From Fulvitalea axinellae (lineage in GTDB: Bacteria; Bacteroidota; Bacteroidia; Cytophagales; Cyclobacteriaceae), in NCBI RefSeq assembly GCF_036492835.1, contig NZ_AP025314.1:2522010-2586009 (forward strand): a stretch of DNA of 64,000 nucleotides, written 5' to 3'. The notes beneath the pieces were generated by a model that had not been told where the DNA came from, ran no database searches, and saw only the letters and a list, made by a program, of their open reading frames with translations. Of the stretch, positions 35,574 through 44,402 are shown piece after piece. Each line of letters starts with the position of its first letter. Position 1 is the stretch's first letter. Made by a program: the position numbers and the translations under genes.

Positions 35574-36245
35574 TTATTCCGAGGCGCTTTCGGAGACTAT
35601 GCGGTCGCCGAAGAGGACGTATTCTTCGTAATGGGCCTCGTTGAGGGTGCGCCAGTGGCGTTTGCCTATATTGCAGATCTCGCCCAATGAGGTGTAAAGT
35701 CCTGCAGCCAAGTTTCTGCGGTCAACGGTCTTGGCTTGGCGGGTTCCGCGCGCGGCCTCGGCGTCGTCGATGGCCATGTCCAGTTGTTGGTAAGCGCCTT
35801 GGATGTCATCGAGGTAGGCTTGGTCAATACCGCGTGGGCTTAGGTCGGCGAGCATATTGGAGGCAGCGCGCACTACGCTTTGGGCATGGCGTACTATGCC
35901 GGGATCTTTATGCTTGCTGAAGGGGCCGAAGCCGTAGAGACGGAAGCGAGCGGATTTTTCGCCGAGAGCGAGCTTGGCACGGAAGCGAAAACCGGCCAAG
36001 AGTTCTTCCAAAGCCTTGCGGGCATCGTCCTTGGCTTTGGTGGCCATCATTTGTTGGCCTTCCCAGTAGCGGTCGGTGTCGGTGTCGCGGAAGAGTTCGA
36101 TCTTTTCGGAGAACGCCGTGGCGAAGGCCTCGTTTAGACCGTAGTCGGCGAAGACGTCGGCGTCGCGGTGGAAGAGGGAAAGTACGCGGTCACAGCGTTG
36201 GAGGAGTTCGGCGTAGGGAATGGAGACTCTGTTTTTTGTAGCCAT
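35574..36245 (-). CDS. helical protein of unknown function
   Basis: A 223-residue soluble protein that looks almost wholly alpha-helical, rich in Ala, Arg, Asp and Glu, with no signal peptide. The C-terminal NLAAGLYTSLGEICNIGKR and YEEYVLFGD pattern recurs at the end of uncharacterised Bacteroidota proteins often present in several copies per genome. I do not recognise a named family. It stands alone with its own terminator. The GC level is higher than in its surroundings. Confidence 0.7.
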   Translation of the reverse strand: MATKNRVSIPYAELLQRCDRVLSLFHRDADVFADYGLNEAFATAFSEKIELFRDTDTDRYWEGQQMMATKAKDDARKALEELLAGFRFRAKLALGEKSARFRLYGFGPFSKHKDPGIVRHAQSVVRAASNMLADLSPRGIDQAYLDDIQGAYQQLDMAIDDAEAARGTRQAKTVDRRNLAAGLYTSLGEICNIGKRHWRTLNEAHYEEYVLFGDRIVSESASE

Positions 36246-36796
36246 CTGATCGTTTGTTTTACAGATACCTTTGTAATAGCGAAGAATACCGGCGGGCGTG
36301 TGTGCCTGCCGTTTTGCCTAGGCCCGTGAAGGGTAGTGCGGTGCGGGAATTTCGTATGGCACCATGTTTTTGGTGGCGTTTTTTCCCTTTTGTCCTTCCG
36401 TGAGCCTGGCCGTCGAGGGCGGTGTTCCAAACCTTTCGGTTTGCTTGATCATCGGATCGTCGGGCGACGTTCCGGGGGCTGTTTACAATAAGGTAAATCG
36501 GACCGGTACTTAAAAACCGTTTTCGGGACAGACTTTACATGTCTGGCTTTTTGAGGAAGAGGTCATGGGTCCATTCTTTTTGTCTTAGTGCATAGTTTTT
36601 GTCATGTTGTTCACTGTTTAGGTGTTGATTGGGAGTGGTATATTGTTATCACTCGATAAATTTTTCAAGAAAACATAAGCGAAAACAATGCCGGATATAA
36701 TCTGTTTATTTTAATTTTTTATGAAAATATATCAATCGCAAAAAGATATTTGTCAGTAACGCTTTATGAATGAAAAAGTTGACATACAAGAGCGAA
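36246..36796. other. gene-poor region upstream of the 21-bp repeat
   Basis: About 550 bases between the helical hypothetical gene and the repeat array. It has a moderate-GC first half that looks like decayed or leader sequence and an AT-rich second half. No ORF with convincing composition, no RNA gene seen. Confidence 0.45.
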
Positions 36797-37006
36797 GAAA
36801 TGGCGCCGAAGCTAAAATAAATGGTGGGAAAGGGTGTTGGAATTATGCCGAAACTAAAAGAAATAATGCCGTAAGCTAAAGATATTATGCCAGAGCTAAA
36901 AAAAATGGAGGCACAAGAAAAAGAAATAATAACCGAAGGAAAAGAGATAAGACCGAAGGACGGTAAGATGACGCCAAAGCTAATATTAATGGAGTGATAA
37001 ATTGTT
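36797..37006. repeat. degenerate 21-bp tandem repeat, about ten units
   Basis: Ten units of exactly 21 bp fit without indels, around a consensus close to GAAATAATGCCGAAGCTAAA plus one A. Units 1, 3, 4, 5 and 9 are closest to it; units 2, 6 and 10 are most diverged. In one minus frame it stays open and would encode a heptad of Ser-Phe-Gly-Ile-Ile type; on the plus strand stops are frequent. It is either a DNA-level minisatellite (21 bp is two helical turns) or a remnant of a repetitive gene. Confidence 0.75.
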
Positions 37007-37582
37007 TTGGTCTTCACCCGGTGGAGAGAAGGCACTTTTTAGGACATTCCCTTCGTTTTTGAGATTGTTTTTTTAGTATTGATATTAATTGCCACTTATT
37101 TTGACGAAATATTCTTTCGAATATAAGGCGTTTGTTACTCCATAAACTATAAAGAACGTATGCCGGCATTCGTGGATCTTGTGGTTGGGGGAGGAATTGT
37201 GTGGAGGTAACATGGCAAAGGGGAGGATGAGTGTGATGGGCTTTTGCCGAAGGCTAAGGATTCTGGTTCTTGGTTAGTGTCGCTTTTGGTTTGGGATAAG
37301 GAAATTAAGCAAGAACGCGATGGTTCCATGATTGAGGGCGGTGCTGTAGTTGGGTATTATGACAAAGCGAAGGGTGTGAATGAAGGGGAAACGCCGAAGG
37401 GTAATATTTGCAAGGTTTAAGTTTTGGAAGTTTGGAAAGAAGATGTTCTTTCTTGTGTTAATGTGAATTATTCAGTTGCGTGTGTTAAGTGTTGTTTGTC
37501 TTGAGGTTATATGATTTTTGTTCCGGTAATTTAAAGCGCCCTCAAAGCTGTTTTGGTTTTGGGTGAAAACGCATGAACGTAT
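37007..37582. other. gene-poor region with a possible coding remnant
   Basis: About 575 bases. The stretch 37211-37420 on the plus strand is open for 69 codons with coding-like composition (AKDSGSWLVSLLVWDKEI and GGAVVGYYDKAKGVNEGE) but has no ATG before 37328; GTG at 37277 could start a 47-residue peptide. Another short frame (37160-37210) precedes it. This could be a decayed gene or a small unusual-start gene; nothing else is recognised. Confidence 0.35.
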
Positions 37583-37612
37583 GAAAAAAGTAAAGGCCCC
37601 GAGTGGGGCCTT
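37583..37612 (-). terminator. terminator of the ABC exporter gene
   Basis: Stem AGGCCCC / GGGGCCT with a 4-base loop, followed on the minus strand by TTACTTTTTT. Confidence 0.8.
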
Positions 37613-37615
37613 ATA

Positions 37616-39376
37616 TTATAATGTCTCTTTGTATTGCATTCGGTGGAGGCGGGAATAGTAGCCGTCGAGGCGCAAAAGCTCTTCGTGTCCGCCGGATTCT
37701 TTGATCTCGCCCTTGTCGAGGACGATGATGCGGTCGGCGTTTTGGATAGTGCCGAGCCTGTGGGCGATCACTATGGCGGTGCGGCCGTGCATCAGGCGGT
37801 TGATGGCCTCTTGGATCATCTCTTCGGTCTCGGTGTCCACGGAGGAGGTGGCCTCGTCGAGGATGATGATCTTGGGATCGTAGACCATGGCGCGGACGAA
37901 TGAGATAAGCTGGCGCTGGCCGACGGAGAGATTGGCGCCGCGTTCCATAACGGGATGGTCGTAGCCGTCGGGCATGCGCTCTATAAAGCGGTTGGCGCCC
38001 ACGAGTTCGGCGGCTCTGCGGACTTGCTCGTCGGTGATGTCGGGATTGCCGAGCGTGATATTGCCGCGGATGGTGTCGGAAAATAGGAAAACGTCCTGAA
38101 GCACCACGCCGATATGGCGGCGGAGGTCATGCAAGGCGTATTTGCGCACGTCGTGGCCGTCGATGCTGATCTTGCCTTTCTGGATGTCGTAAAAGCGGGT
38201 GAGCAAATTGATGACGGAGGACTTTCCGGCGCCGGTGGCGCCCACAAGGGCCAGAGTCTGGCCGGGTTGGGCGGTAAATGAGATGTTTTTGAGTACGTAT
38301 TCGGGCTCGTTGTAGGCGAAGTGGACGTTTTCGAATTCCACAAGGCCTTTGAAGTCTTTGACCGCAAGGTCGCCGTCGTCGGGGATGTTGTCAGTGTTGT
38401 CGAGCAACTTGAAGATGCGCGAGGCGCTGACAACGCCCATCTGCAAGGTGTTGAAACGATCACCGATCATGCGGATAGGGCGGAAGAACATGGAGATATA
38501 CATAATAAAGGAGACCATGACGCCGACGCTGATGCGCTCGTCGATGACTCCTTCGGCGCCGTACCAAACCAGCAAGGCGAGGCCGGAAGCGGAAATGACC
38601 TCGGCCACGGGGAAGTAGATAGAATAATAAAGGACGGAGCGGAGGTTGGCGTCGCGGTGGCCTTCGTTGATCTTGGCGAACTTGTTATACTCGCGGTCCT
38701 CTTTGTTGAAAATCTGCACGACGTTCATGCCCGTAAGGTGTTCCTGTACGAAGGAATTGAGGGCGGCCACGGCGTTGCGCACGTTGTTGAATGATTTTTT
38801 TACTTTCTCCTTAAATATATAAGTGCAGATGATCATGATCGGCAATGTGGAGAGACAGACCAGCGTAAGGCGCCAGTCGGTATAGAGCATGATGCAGAAG
38901 ATGATAACCAGCTGAAGAATGTCTGTAACCATTGCGGCGACGCCTTGGCTGAATACGTCGGCGAGGGTTTCAACGTCCGAAACGTTTCGGGTGACAAGCC
39001 GTCCGATTGGCGTGTTGTCAAAGAACTTTAGGCGGAGGTTGAGAAGGTGTTTGTATAATTTGATGCGGATGTCGCGGATCATGGTTTGGCCGAGCCAACC
39101 CGAAAGGTAAGTGTGGCTGTAGGTGACGGCGGTTTGTACCAAAAGCAATCCGATGATAATCGCAGTCATGCGGACAAGGCCGTTGTAGTCGCCGTGAGCT
39201 ACATATTTGTCTAAGGTAACTTGTATAAGGTAAGGGCGGGCGGGGCCGAGGATGGCCACTAATGATGTAAGGGCTAAGAGTGTGGTGAACTTGCCTTTGT
39301 ATGGCATCATGAAGCTGAAGAGCCTCTTGAGCACTTGCCAATCTATTACGTTGCCGCTTTTTTCGTTGGTGTCCAA
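37616..39376 (-). CDS. ABC exporter, MsbA/multidrug type half-transporter
   Basis: A 586-residue fused half-transporter. The membrane domain (about 1-315) has six hydrophobic segments and the GRLVTRNVSDVETLADV and FNNVRNAVAALNSFVQEHLTG coupling regions; the ATPase domain has Walker A VGATGAGKSS, Q-loop VLQDVFLF, signature LSVGQRQ (with V for the usual G), Walker B IIILDEATSSVD and switch His in IAHRLGT. It should work as a homodimer exporting lipids or drugs across the inner membrane. It lies 60 bp after truA in the same direction. Substrate not deducible. Confidence 0.92.
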   Translation of the reverse strand: MDTNEKSGNVIDWQVLKRLFSFMMPYKGKFTTLLALTSLVAILGPARPYLIQVTLDKYVAHGDYNGLVRMTAIIIGLLLVQTAVTYSHTYLSGWLGQTMIRDIRIKLYKHLLNLRLKFFDNTPIGRLVTRNVSDVETLADVFSQGVAAMVTDILQLVIIFCIMLYTDWRLTLVCLSTLPIMIICTYIFKEKVKKSFNNVRNAVAALNSFVQEHLTGMNVVQIFNKEDREYNKFAKINEGHRDANLRSVLYYSIYFPVAEVISASGLALLVWYGAEGVIDERISVGVMVSFIMYISMFFRPIRMIGDRFNTLQMGVVSASRIFKLLDNTDNIPDDGDLAVKDFKGLVEFENVHFAYNEPEYVLKNISFTAQPGQTLALVGATGAGKSSVINLLTRFYDIQKGKISIDGHDVRKYALHDLRRHIGVVLQDVFLFSDTIRGNITLGNPDITDEQVRRAAELVGANRFIERMPDGYDHPVMERGANLSVGQRQLISFVRAMVYDPKIIILDEATSSVDTETEEMIQEAINRLMHGRTAIVIAHRLGTIQNADRIIVLDKGEIKESGGHEELLRLDGYYSRLHRMQYKETL

Positions 39377-39436
39377 GTTAGTGTTTGGTATTAGGTGTGT
39401 GTTTTGGTTTCTGTTGTCGGGCGAGCTTCTTAGGCC

Positions 39437-40186
39437 TTATTCGTTAAGATAAACGGAGGCGGGATAACGCACTTCCGTAAGGTAAAGCCCATGTGCCGGG
39501 ACCGATTTTCCCGCTGCGCTTCTGTTGCGGGCTGCAATTACGGCCGGCAGGCTGTCGGGGGCGGATTTTCCGGCTCCGATGTCAAGTAAAGTTCCTACAA
39601 TGGCTCTGACCATATTGCGCAGAAACCTGTTGGCGCTGATATGGAATACGAGCCTTTGGCCTTCGTGTTTCCATTCGGCCCGGCTAATGTCACAGAAAAA
39701 GTTGTTTACGTCGGTGTGTACCTTGCTGAAGCTTTCGAAATCCTGCCTTCCGAGCAAGTGGTGGGCAGCATTGTTCATGGCCTCAACGTCCAAGGCGCTG
39801 CGGTGATGGTGGGCTTGGTGATCGTTGAAGGGGTCTTTGTGCTGGACTACATGGTATTCGTAAGAGCGGCGGTCAGCGTCGAAGCGGGCGTGGGCCTCGC
39901 TGTGTACGGGGCGTATGGCTTTGACGGCGATATCTTCCGGTAAAAATGAATTGAAGCGAAAGGCATCACGGTCCGGGTTCAGTTCGCCGTCATAATCGAA
40001 GTGGGCGACCTGCGCCGTGGCGTGGACGCCGGTGTCGGTGCGGCCACTGCCAGTAATCTCTATTTCTTGGCGAAGGATGGTGCTGAGGCAACGGTTGAGT
40101 TCTCCTTGGACCGTATGTCCGTTTTTCTGGATTTGCCATCCGTTGTATTGGGTGCCTTTGTAGGCTATTTCGAGGAAATATCTCAT
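39437..40186 (-). CDS. truA: tRNA pseudouridine(38-40) synthase TruA
   Basis: A 249-residue TruA of normal length. It begins MRYFLEIAYKGTQYNGWQ, carries the catalytic-Asp motif SGRTDTGVHA, FNSFLPEDIAV, RRSYEYHVV and RFLRNMVRAIVGTLLDIG. It isomerises uridine at positions 38-40 of tRNA anticodon stems in the cytoplasm. It is divergent from a DUF4293 gene, a neighbour pair common in Bacteroidota, and probably co-transcribed with the ABC exporter behind it. Confidence 0.95.
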   Translation of the reverse strand: MRYFLEIAYKGTQYNGWQIQKNGHTVQGELNRCLSTILRQEIEITGSGRTDTGVHATAQVAHFDYDGELNPDRDAFRFNSFLPEDIAVKAIRPVHSEAHARFDADRRSYEYHVVQHKDPFNDHQAHHHRSALDVEAMNNAAHHLLGRQDFESFSKVHTDVNNFFCDISRAEWKHEGQRLVFHISANRFLRNMVRAIVGTLLDIGAGKSAPDSLPAVIAARNRSAAGKSVPAHGLYLTEVRYPASVYLNE

Positions 40187-40420
40187 GTCGTGAAATTGGA
40201 ACGGCCAAACCGGGGATTCCGGCGGGCGAATAAGGGCGCGGGGGCCTCGGTTGCGAATTTAACAATAAAATCGGGTGTGACGTTGTCTTCTGCGCGAATC
40301 GGTGAGGGTATTTTTTGCGGGCGGGTTTTTCCGTTTCGGCCTTTTTCGTAGTTTTGTCGGCGTAAAATAATGTGTGCCCGGAGGATTTTTTCCGGGAATC
40401 AACCAAGAACAGGATATTAT

Positions 40421-40900
40421 ATGTTACAAAGAGTCCAGACGCTTTTTTTGGCGCTGGCTGTCGCCCTGTTGGGAGGCGGTCTTTACTTTCCCCTGTGGGC
40501 CAGCTACCTGAAAGAAACGGGTGAGGCGCAGGCACTGTACTTCTACGGACACGAGCACATAGTGGCTGGAAGTAATCCGGTAATGGAGAACATGCCTTTT
40601 GCCGTGTTGGGAGTTCTTTCGGTGATCTCGATCCTTATCGGAATCTACGAATTGGTGTCGTTTAAGAACCGTATGTTCCAAATGAAGCTTGGCATGGGCA
40701 ACACTATGCTGATGTTGCTGAATCTGGGTTTGTCGATATATTTTGTGTTTACAAACGGCAAGGATTGGACTGTGGGGCCGGACACGATGTACCGTGCGGG
40801 TATATTCATGTTGATGGGAGCCGTGGTTTGTAACCAGATAGCGACTAGGTTTATCAAAAGAGACGAGGAATTGGTGCGGTCCGTGGATCGAATCAGATAA
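40421..40900 (+). CDS. DUF4293 membrane protein
   Basis: A 159-residue inner-membrane protein with ATG at 40421 (MLQRVQTLFLAL); the longer in-frame start adds 17 polar residues. Four hydrophobic segments are visible: about 8-27, 62-79, 90-110 and 126-142. The MLQRVQTLFL start and four-helix layout are those of the DUF4293 family, confined to Bacteroidota and of unknown function. It has its own terminator directly downstream. Confidence 0.82.
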   Translation: MLQRVQTLFLALAVALLGGGLYFPLWASYLKETGEAQALYFYGHEHIVAGSNPVMENMPFAVLGVLSVISILIGIYELVSFKNRMFQMKLGMGNTMLMLLNLGLSIYFVFTNGKDWTVGPDTMYRAGIFMLMGAVVCNQIATRFIKRDEELVRSVDRIR

Positions 40901-40909
40901 AGAATACTG

Positions 40910-40939
40910 GGACAATCGCCTTTGCGGTTGTCCTTTTTT
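40910..40939 (+). terminator. terminator after the DUF4293 gene
   Basis: Stem GGACAATCGC / GCGGTTGTCC with one wobble pair and a 4-base loop, followed by six T. Confidence 0.85.
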
Positions 40940-40990
40940 GTATCCGAGGCCGTTGGTGCCCGGTAGGTTAGGCTTTATGGCTAGTGTGTT

Positions 40991-41848
40991 ATGAAAAAGA
41001 CGCGCAAGGTTGGCGATTCTTCGGTTTCGGCGTTCTTCGCTTTGGTGCGGTGGCCCAATTTGCTGATGATCGCATTGACGCAATTTATGGTGGCCAGGTT
41101 CCTGATCGATATTCCCGCCGAAGAGTTCGAGCCAGTATGGGCCGTGATCGCTTCGACGGTGATTGTGGCGGCGGCGGGGTATATGATCAACGATTATTAC
41201 GATGTAAAAATCGATTACGTAAATCGACCGGACAGCGTGATTATTGGGAAGTACTTTTCCCGCAGGGCCGTGTTGTTCGCTCACACCTTGTTCAACGCCG
41301 TGGCTATCGTTTTGGCGGGTCTTTATTCTTGGAAGCAGGGAGGCGTGATCTTTTTTATGGCCTTTTGTCTTTGGTGGTATTCCAATGATTTGAAAAGAAG
41401 ACCTTTGGGAGGAAACCTAATGGTGGCGTTTCTTATCGGGCTTTCGATGATGATGATGTTGTTGTTTTCCCGTAACAACGAGAAATGGGTGTTTGTCTAT
41501 ACCTTCTTTGCCGTGTTTATGACATTGATCCGCGAGATTCTTAAGGATATAGAGGATATGAAGGGGGATGCCAGTTTCGGTTGCAGGACTTTGCCTGTGG
41601 TCTATGGTTTGCGTCCCGCACGGAGATTGGTCAAATGGCTAGTATTGGTTTTTACGGCCGGTTTGGGTGTTTTCGCTTTTCGGATAGGGAATGGCGTTGT
41701 TCAGGTTTACTTTGCCGTGTTTGTGCCTTTGTTGTTATTGTTTTATATGATTTTGGCGAAAGCCGACACAAAAAGAGATTTCGGAGTGCTTAGCAGGTTC
41801 AGCAAAGTGCTGATGGCGCTGGGTATTCTTAGTATGATATTCCATTGA
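40991..41848 (+). CDS. UbiA-family prenyltransferase
   Basis: A 285-residue membrane protein with about eight hydrophobic segments. The first Asp-rich motif is NDYYDVKID and the second is REILKDIEDMKGD, the two Mg-diphosphate sites of UbiA enzymes. The sequence is close to the Bacteroidota group often annotated as geranylgeranylglycerol-phosphate geranylgeranyltransferase, but it could equally act in quinone or heme pathways. It catalyses prenyl transfer at the inner membrane. Single gene between DUF4293 and purN. Confidence 0.85.
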   Translation: MKKTRKVGDSSVSAFFALVRWPNLLMIALTQFMVARFLIDIPAEEFEPVWAVIASTVIVAAAGYMINDYYDVKIDYVNRPDSVIIGKYFSRRAVLFAHTLFNAVAIVLAGLYSWKQGGVIFFMAFCLWWYSNDLKRRPLGGNLMVAFLIGLSMMMMLLFSRNNEKWVFVYTFFAVFMTLIREILKDIEDMKGDASFGCRTLPVVYGLRPARRLVKWLVLVFTAGLGVFAFRIGNGVVQVYFAVFVPLLLLFYMILAKADTKRDFGVLSRFSKVLMALGILSMIFH

Positions 41849-42003
41849 GGAAAATAAGCGGCTCTGTCGGATTAGAGGACCGGCGGAGTATGGGGTTTGC
41901 GGGGATTTTGGTCAGGAATCCTTGCGGACGTGGTTTTTGAGAGAGTTTTTGGGAATAGAGGGTTCGGTTGGAGCCGTATTTAATTCAAGTCAATTATAGC
42001 TGT

Positions 42004-42582
42004 ATGAAAAGCGAGAAAAGAATCGCTGTTTTTGCTTCGGGAAGCGGAACGAACGCCGAAAACATAATCAAATACTTCCAGGAAGTCGAAGGCGTGGAGG
42101 TGGTTTTGTTGCTTTCCAATAAACCGGACGCCTATGCGCTCACTAGGGCGGAAAAGCTGGGAGTGCCTACGATGGTGTTTAACAGGAAAGACTTTTATGA
42201 GTCTGCCAAAGTGTTGGACACGCTGGCGATAGCCCAAGTGGATATGGTTGTTTTGGCCGGTTTTCTCTGGATGGTTCCGGAAGGCCTGCTGAACGCTTAC
42301 CCGGACGCTGTCGTGAATATCCACCCGTCGCTGTTGCCCAAATACGGAGGCAAGGGCATGTACGGTTCTAGGGTTCACGAAGCGGTGATCAAAGCCGGAG
42401 AGGCTGAGTCGGGTATTACGGTTCACTATGTGAACGAGCGCTACGACGAAGGTCACGTGATTTTTCAGGTAACGTGCGAAGTCACGCCTGAAGACGACGC
42501 TGACAGTTTGGCCGGCAAAGTCCATGACTTGGAATACGAATATTTCCCTAAAGTAATCGAGTCCGTTTTGACGGGTGAGTAA
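42004..42582 (+). CDS. purN: phosphoribosylglycinamide formyltransferase
   Basis: A 192-residue PurN from ATG 42004 (MKSEKRIAVFASGSGTN); the upstream in-frame ATG at 41968 adds 12 residues not expected in the family. It has the substrate loop FASGSGTNAENI, the catalytic NIHPSLLPKYGGKGMYG with Asn-His, and the second-site Asp in DEGHVIFQ. It transfers a formyl group from 10-formyl-THF to GAR, step three of purine synthesis. It lies 24 bp upstream of purH in the same direction. Confidence 0.94.
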   Translation: MKSEKRIAVFASGSGTNAENIIKYFQEVEGVEVVLLLSNKPDAYALTRAEKLGVPTMVFNRKDFYESAKVLDTLAIAQVDMVVLAGFLWMVPEGLLNAYPDAVVNIHPSLLPKYGGKGMYGSRVHEAVIKAGEAESGITVHYVNERYDEGHVIFQVTCEVTPEDDADSLAGKVHDLEYEYFPKVIESVLTGE

Positions 42583-42606
42583 ATACATTTCTCAAAAATT
42601 ACGATA

Positions 42607-44133
42607 ATGACCACAAAGAAGATTCAATCGGCACTGATCTCGGTATTTTACAAAGACAACCTTGAGCCTATCGTTAAGCTTTTGCAGAAGCACGGCGTGA
42701 CGGTTTACTCTACGGGAGGAACCCAGAATTTCATTGAGGAGCAAGGTGTGGAGGTTACGGCCGTTGAGGACTTGACCACTTATCCGTCTATCCTTGGCGG
42801 ACGCGTAAAGACGCTCCACCCGAAGGTGTTTGGCGGAATCCTGAACCGCAGGGACAACGAGCAGGATCAGGGACATATTGCGGAGTTTGATATTCCTTCG
42901 ATCGACCTTGTGATCGTTGACCTTTATCCATTTGAGGAAACGGTGGCTTCTGGAGCGCCTGAGGCGGATATTATCGAGAAGATCGACATTGGTGGCATTT
43001 CGCTTATCAGGGCGGCCGCCAAGAATTTTAAAGATGTGGTGATCGTTTCGTCGCGTGAGCAGTACGGTGAGCTGGAAGCGTTGCTTGACGAGAAGGACGG
43101 AGCCACTGATTTGGCGGACCGTCGTCGTTTTGCCGCTAAGGCCTTCGATATCTCATCGCATTACGACACCGCGATCTTCAACTACTTCAATCAAGAAGAG
43201 GAATTGCCGGGCTTCAAGCAGAGTCTTCGTGAGGCTAGGGGACTCCGTTATGGGGAGAACCCTCATCAGGCCGGTAAATTCTACGGAAACTTCGGCGAGA
43301 TGTTCACTCAGTTGCACGGCAAAGAGATTTCGTACAATAACTTGGTGGATATTGACGCGGCGGTAGCGTTGATCGACGAGTTTGAGGGCGAAACGGCTTT
43401 CGCAATCCTGAAACACACGAATGCGTGTGGCGTAGCTACGGGTGCCGACGTGAAAGAAGCTTATCTTAAGGCTTTCGCCTCCGACACAATCTCGGCTTTC
43501 GGTGGCGTGTTGGTGACAAATAAAGAAGTTGACGAATCGGCGGCCGAGGAAATCAATAAGCTTTTCTGCGAAGTGTTGATCGCTCCTTCGTTTACTGAAG
43601 AGGCTTTGACTATTCTTAAGTCTAAGAAAAACAGAATATTGCTTCAGCAAAACCATGCGATGCCGAAAGGTAAGCAGTATAAGAGTTTGCTGAACGGTGT
43701 TATCGAGCAGGACAAAAACGTAGTGACTGATTCGGCCGAAGGGCTTACGGTGGCTACAAAAGTCGCTCCGACAGCTGATCAGGTTGAGGCTTTGATTTTC
43801 GCCAGCAAAATCTGTAAGCACACCAAGTCTAACGCCATCGTTTTGGCCAAGGACGGGCAGTTGTTCTCTAGCGGAGTGGGGCAGACCTCTCGCGTTGACG
43901 CTTTGCAACAGGCTATCGAGAAGGCCAAGCGCTTCGGTTTCGATCTTTCGGGAGCTGTATTGGCGTCGGACGCTTTTTTCCCGTTCGCCGATTGCGTGGA
44001 GCTTGCCGACGCCGAGGGTATCAAGGCCGTTATTCAGCCCGGTGGTTCTGTTCGCGACAAAGATTCTGTCGAGTATTGCGACGAACACGGAATGTCGATG
44101 GTGTTTACCGGAACTAGGCATTTTAAGCATTAA
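42607..44133 (+). CDS. purH: bifunctional AICAR formyltransferase/IMP cyclohydrolase
   Basis: A 508-residue PurH. The N-terminal IMP cyclohydrolase (about 1-190) has ISVFYKDNLEP, STGGTQNF, LGGRVKTLHPKVFGGIL and KIDIGGISLIRAAAKNF; the C-terminal AICAR transformylase has LRYGENPHQAGKFY, ILKHTNACGVATG, SAFGGVLVTNKEVD, KHTKSNAIVLA and the end GSVRDKDSVEYCDE. It performs the last two steps of IMP synthesis in the cytoplasm. It forms a purine unit with purN and ends in a strong terminator before mreB. Confidence 0.97.
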   Translation: MTTKKIQSALISVFYKDNLEPIVKLLQKHGVTVYSTGGTQNFIEEQGVEVTAVEDLTTYPSILGGRVKTLHPKVFGGILNRRDNEQDQGHIAEFDIPSIDLVIVDLYPFEETVASGAPEADIIEKIDIGGISLIRAAAKNFKDVVIVSSREQYGELEALLDEKDGATDLADRRRFAAKAFDISSHYDTAIFNYFNQEEELPGFKQSLREARGLRYGENPHQAGKFYGNFGEMFTQLHGKEISYNNLVDIDAAVALIDEFEGETAFAILKHTNACGVATGADVKEAYLKAFASDTISAFGGVLVTNKEVDESAAEEINKLFCEVLIAPSFTEEALTILKSKKNRILLQQNHAMPKGKQYKSLLNGVIEQDKNVVTDSAEGLTVATKVAPTADQVEALIFASKICKHTKSNAIVLAKDGQLFSSGVGQTSRVDALQQAIEKAKRFGFDLSGAVLASDAFFPFADCVELADAEGIKAVIQPGGSVRDKDSVEYCDEHGMSMVFTGTRHFKH

Positions 44134-44144
44134 GAGTGCTTTCA

Positions 44145-44188
44145 GGACGTATCCGGGGGTGTTGATCCCGGATACGTCATATTTTTTT
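44145..44188 (+). terminator. terminator after purH
   Basis: Perfect 12-bp stem GACGTATCCGGG / CCCGGATACGTC, 9-base loop, then ATATTTTTTT. Confidence 0.9.
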
Positions 44189-44246
44189 CCTGTTGCAAAA
44201 CGTGTTTTTATGGGGGGATATTGATATGAACTATCCCTCACCTTTT

Positions 44247-44254
44247 TACTTTTG
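44247..44254 (+). promoter_or_regulatory. candidate -7 promoter element for mreB
   Basis: TACTTTTG matches the Bacteroidota -7 consensus TAnnTTTG exactly. A TTG lies 23 bases upstream (44221-44223), slightly further than typical. It would give a leader of about 140 bases for mreB. Confidence 0.4.
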
Positions 44255-44402
44255 AATATTTTGCATTCGGAATCAGAAAGACTTATCTTCGTTGAACCCC
44301 CCTTTACTCTAGAAAGACAGAAAAAACACTCCTGCCTTTCTTGTTGAATGGCAATGAAAATTAGGGCATCGTTTAACGACTAAGACATTATATAGGTTCA
44401 GA

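Noticed and set aside
36797..37006. CRISPR array
   Set aside because: Units are contiguous with no unique spacers, and no cas genes are nearby.
36706..37035. Minus-strand 109-codon ORF over the 21-bp repeat
   Set aside because: The Ser-Phe-Ile-rich product is explained by translating the repeat; no start context or homology hint, so not listed as a gene.
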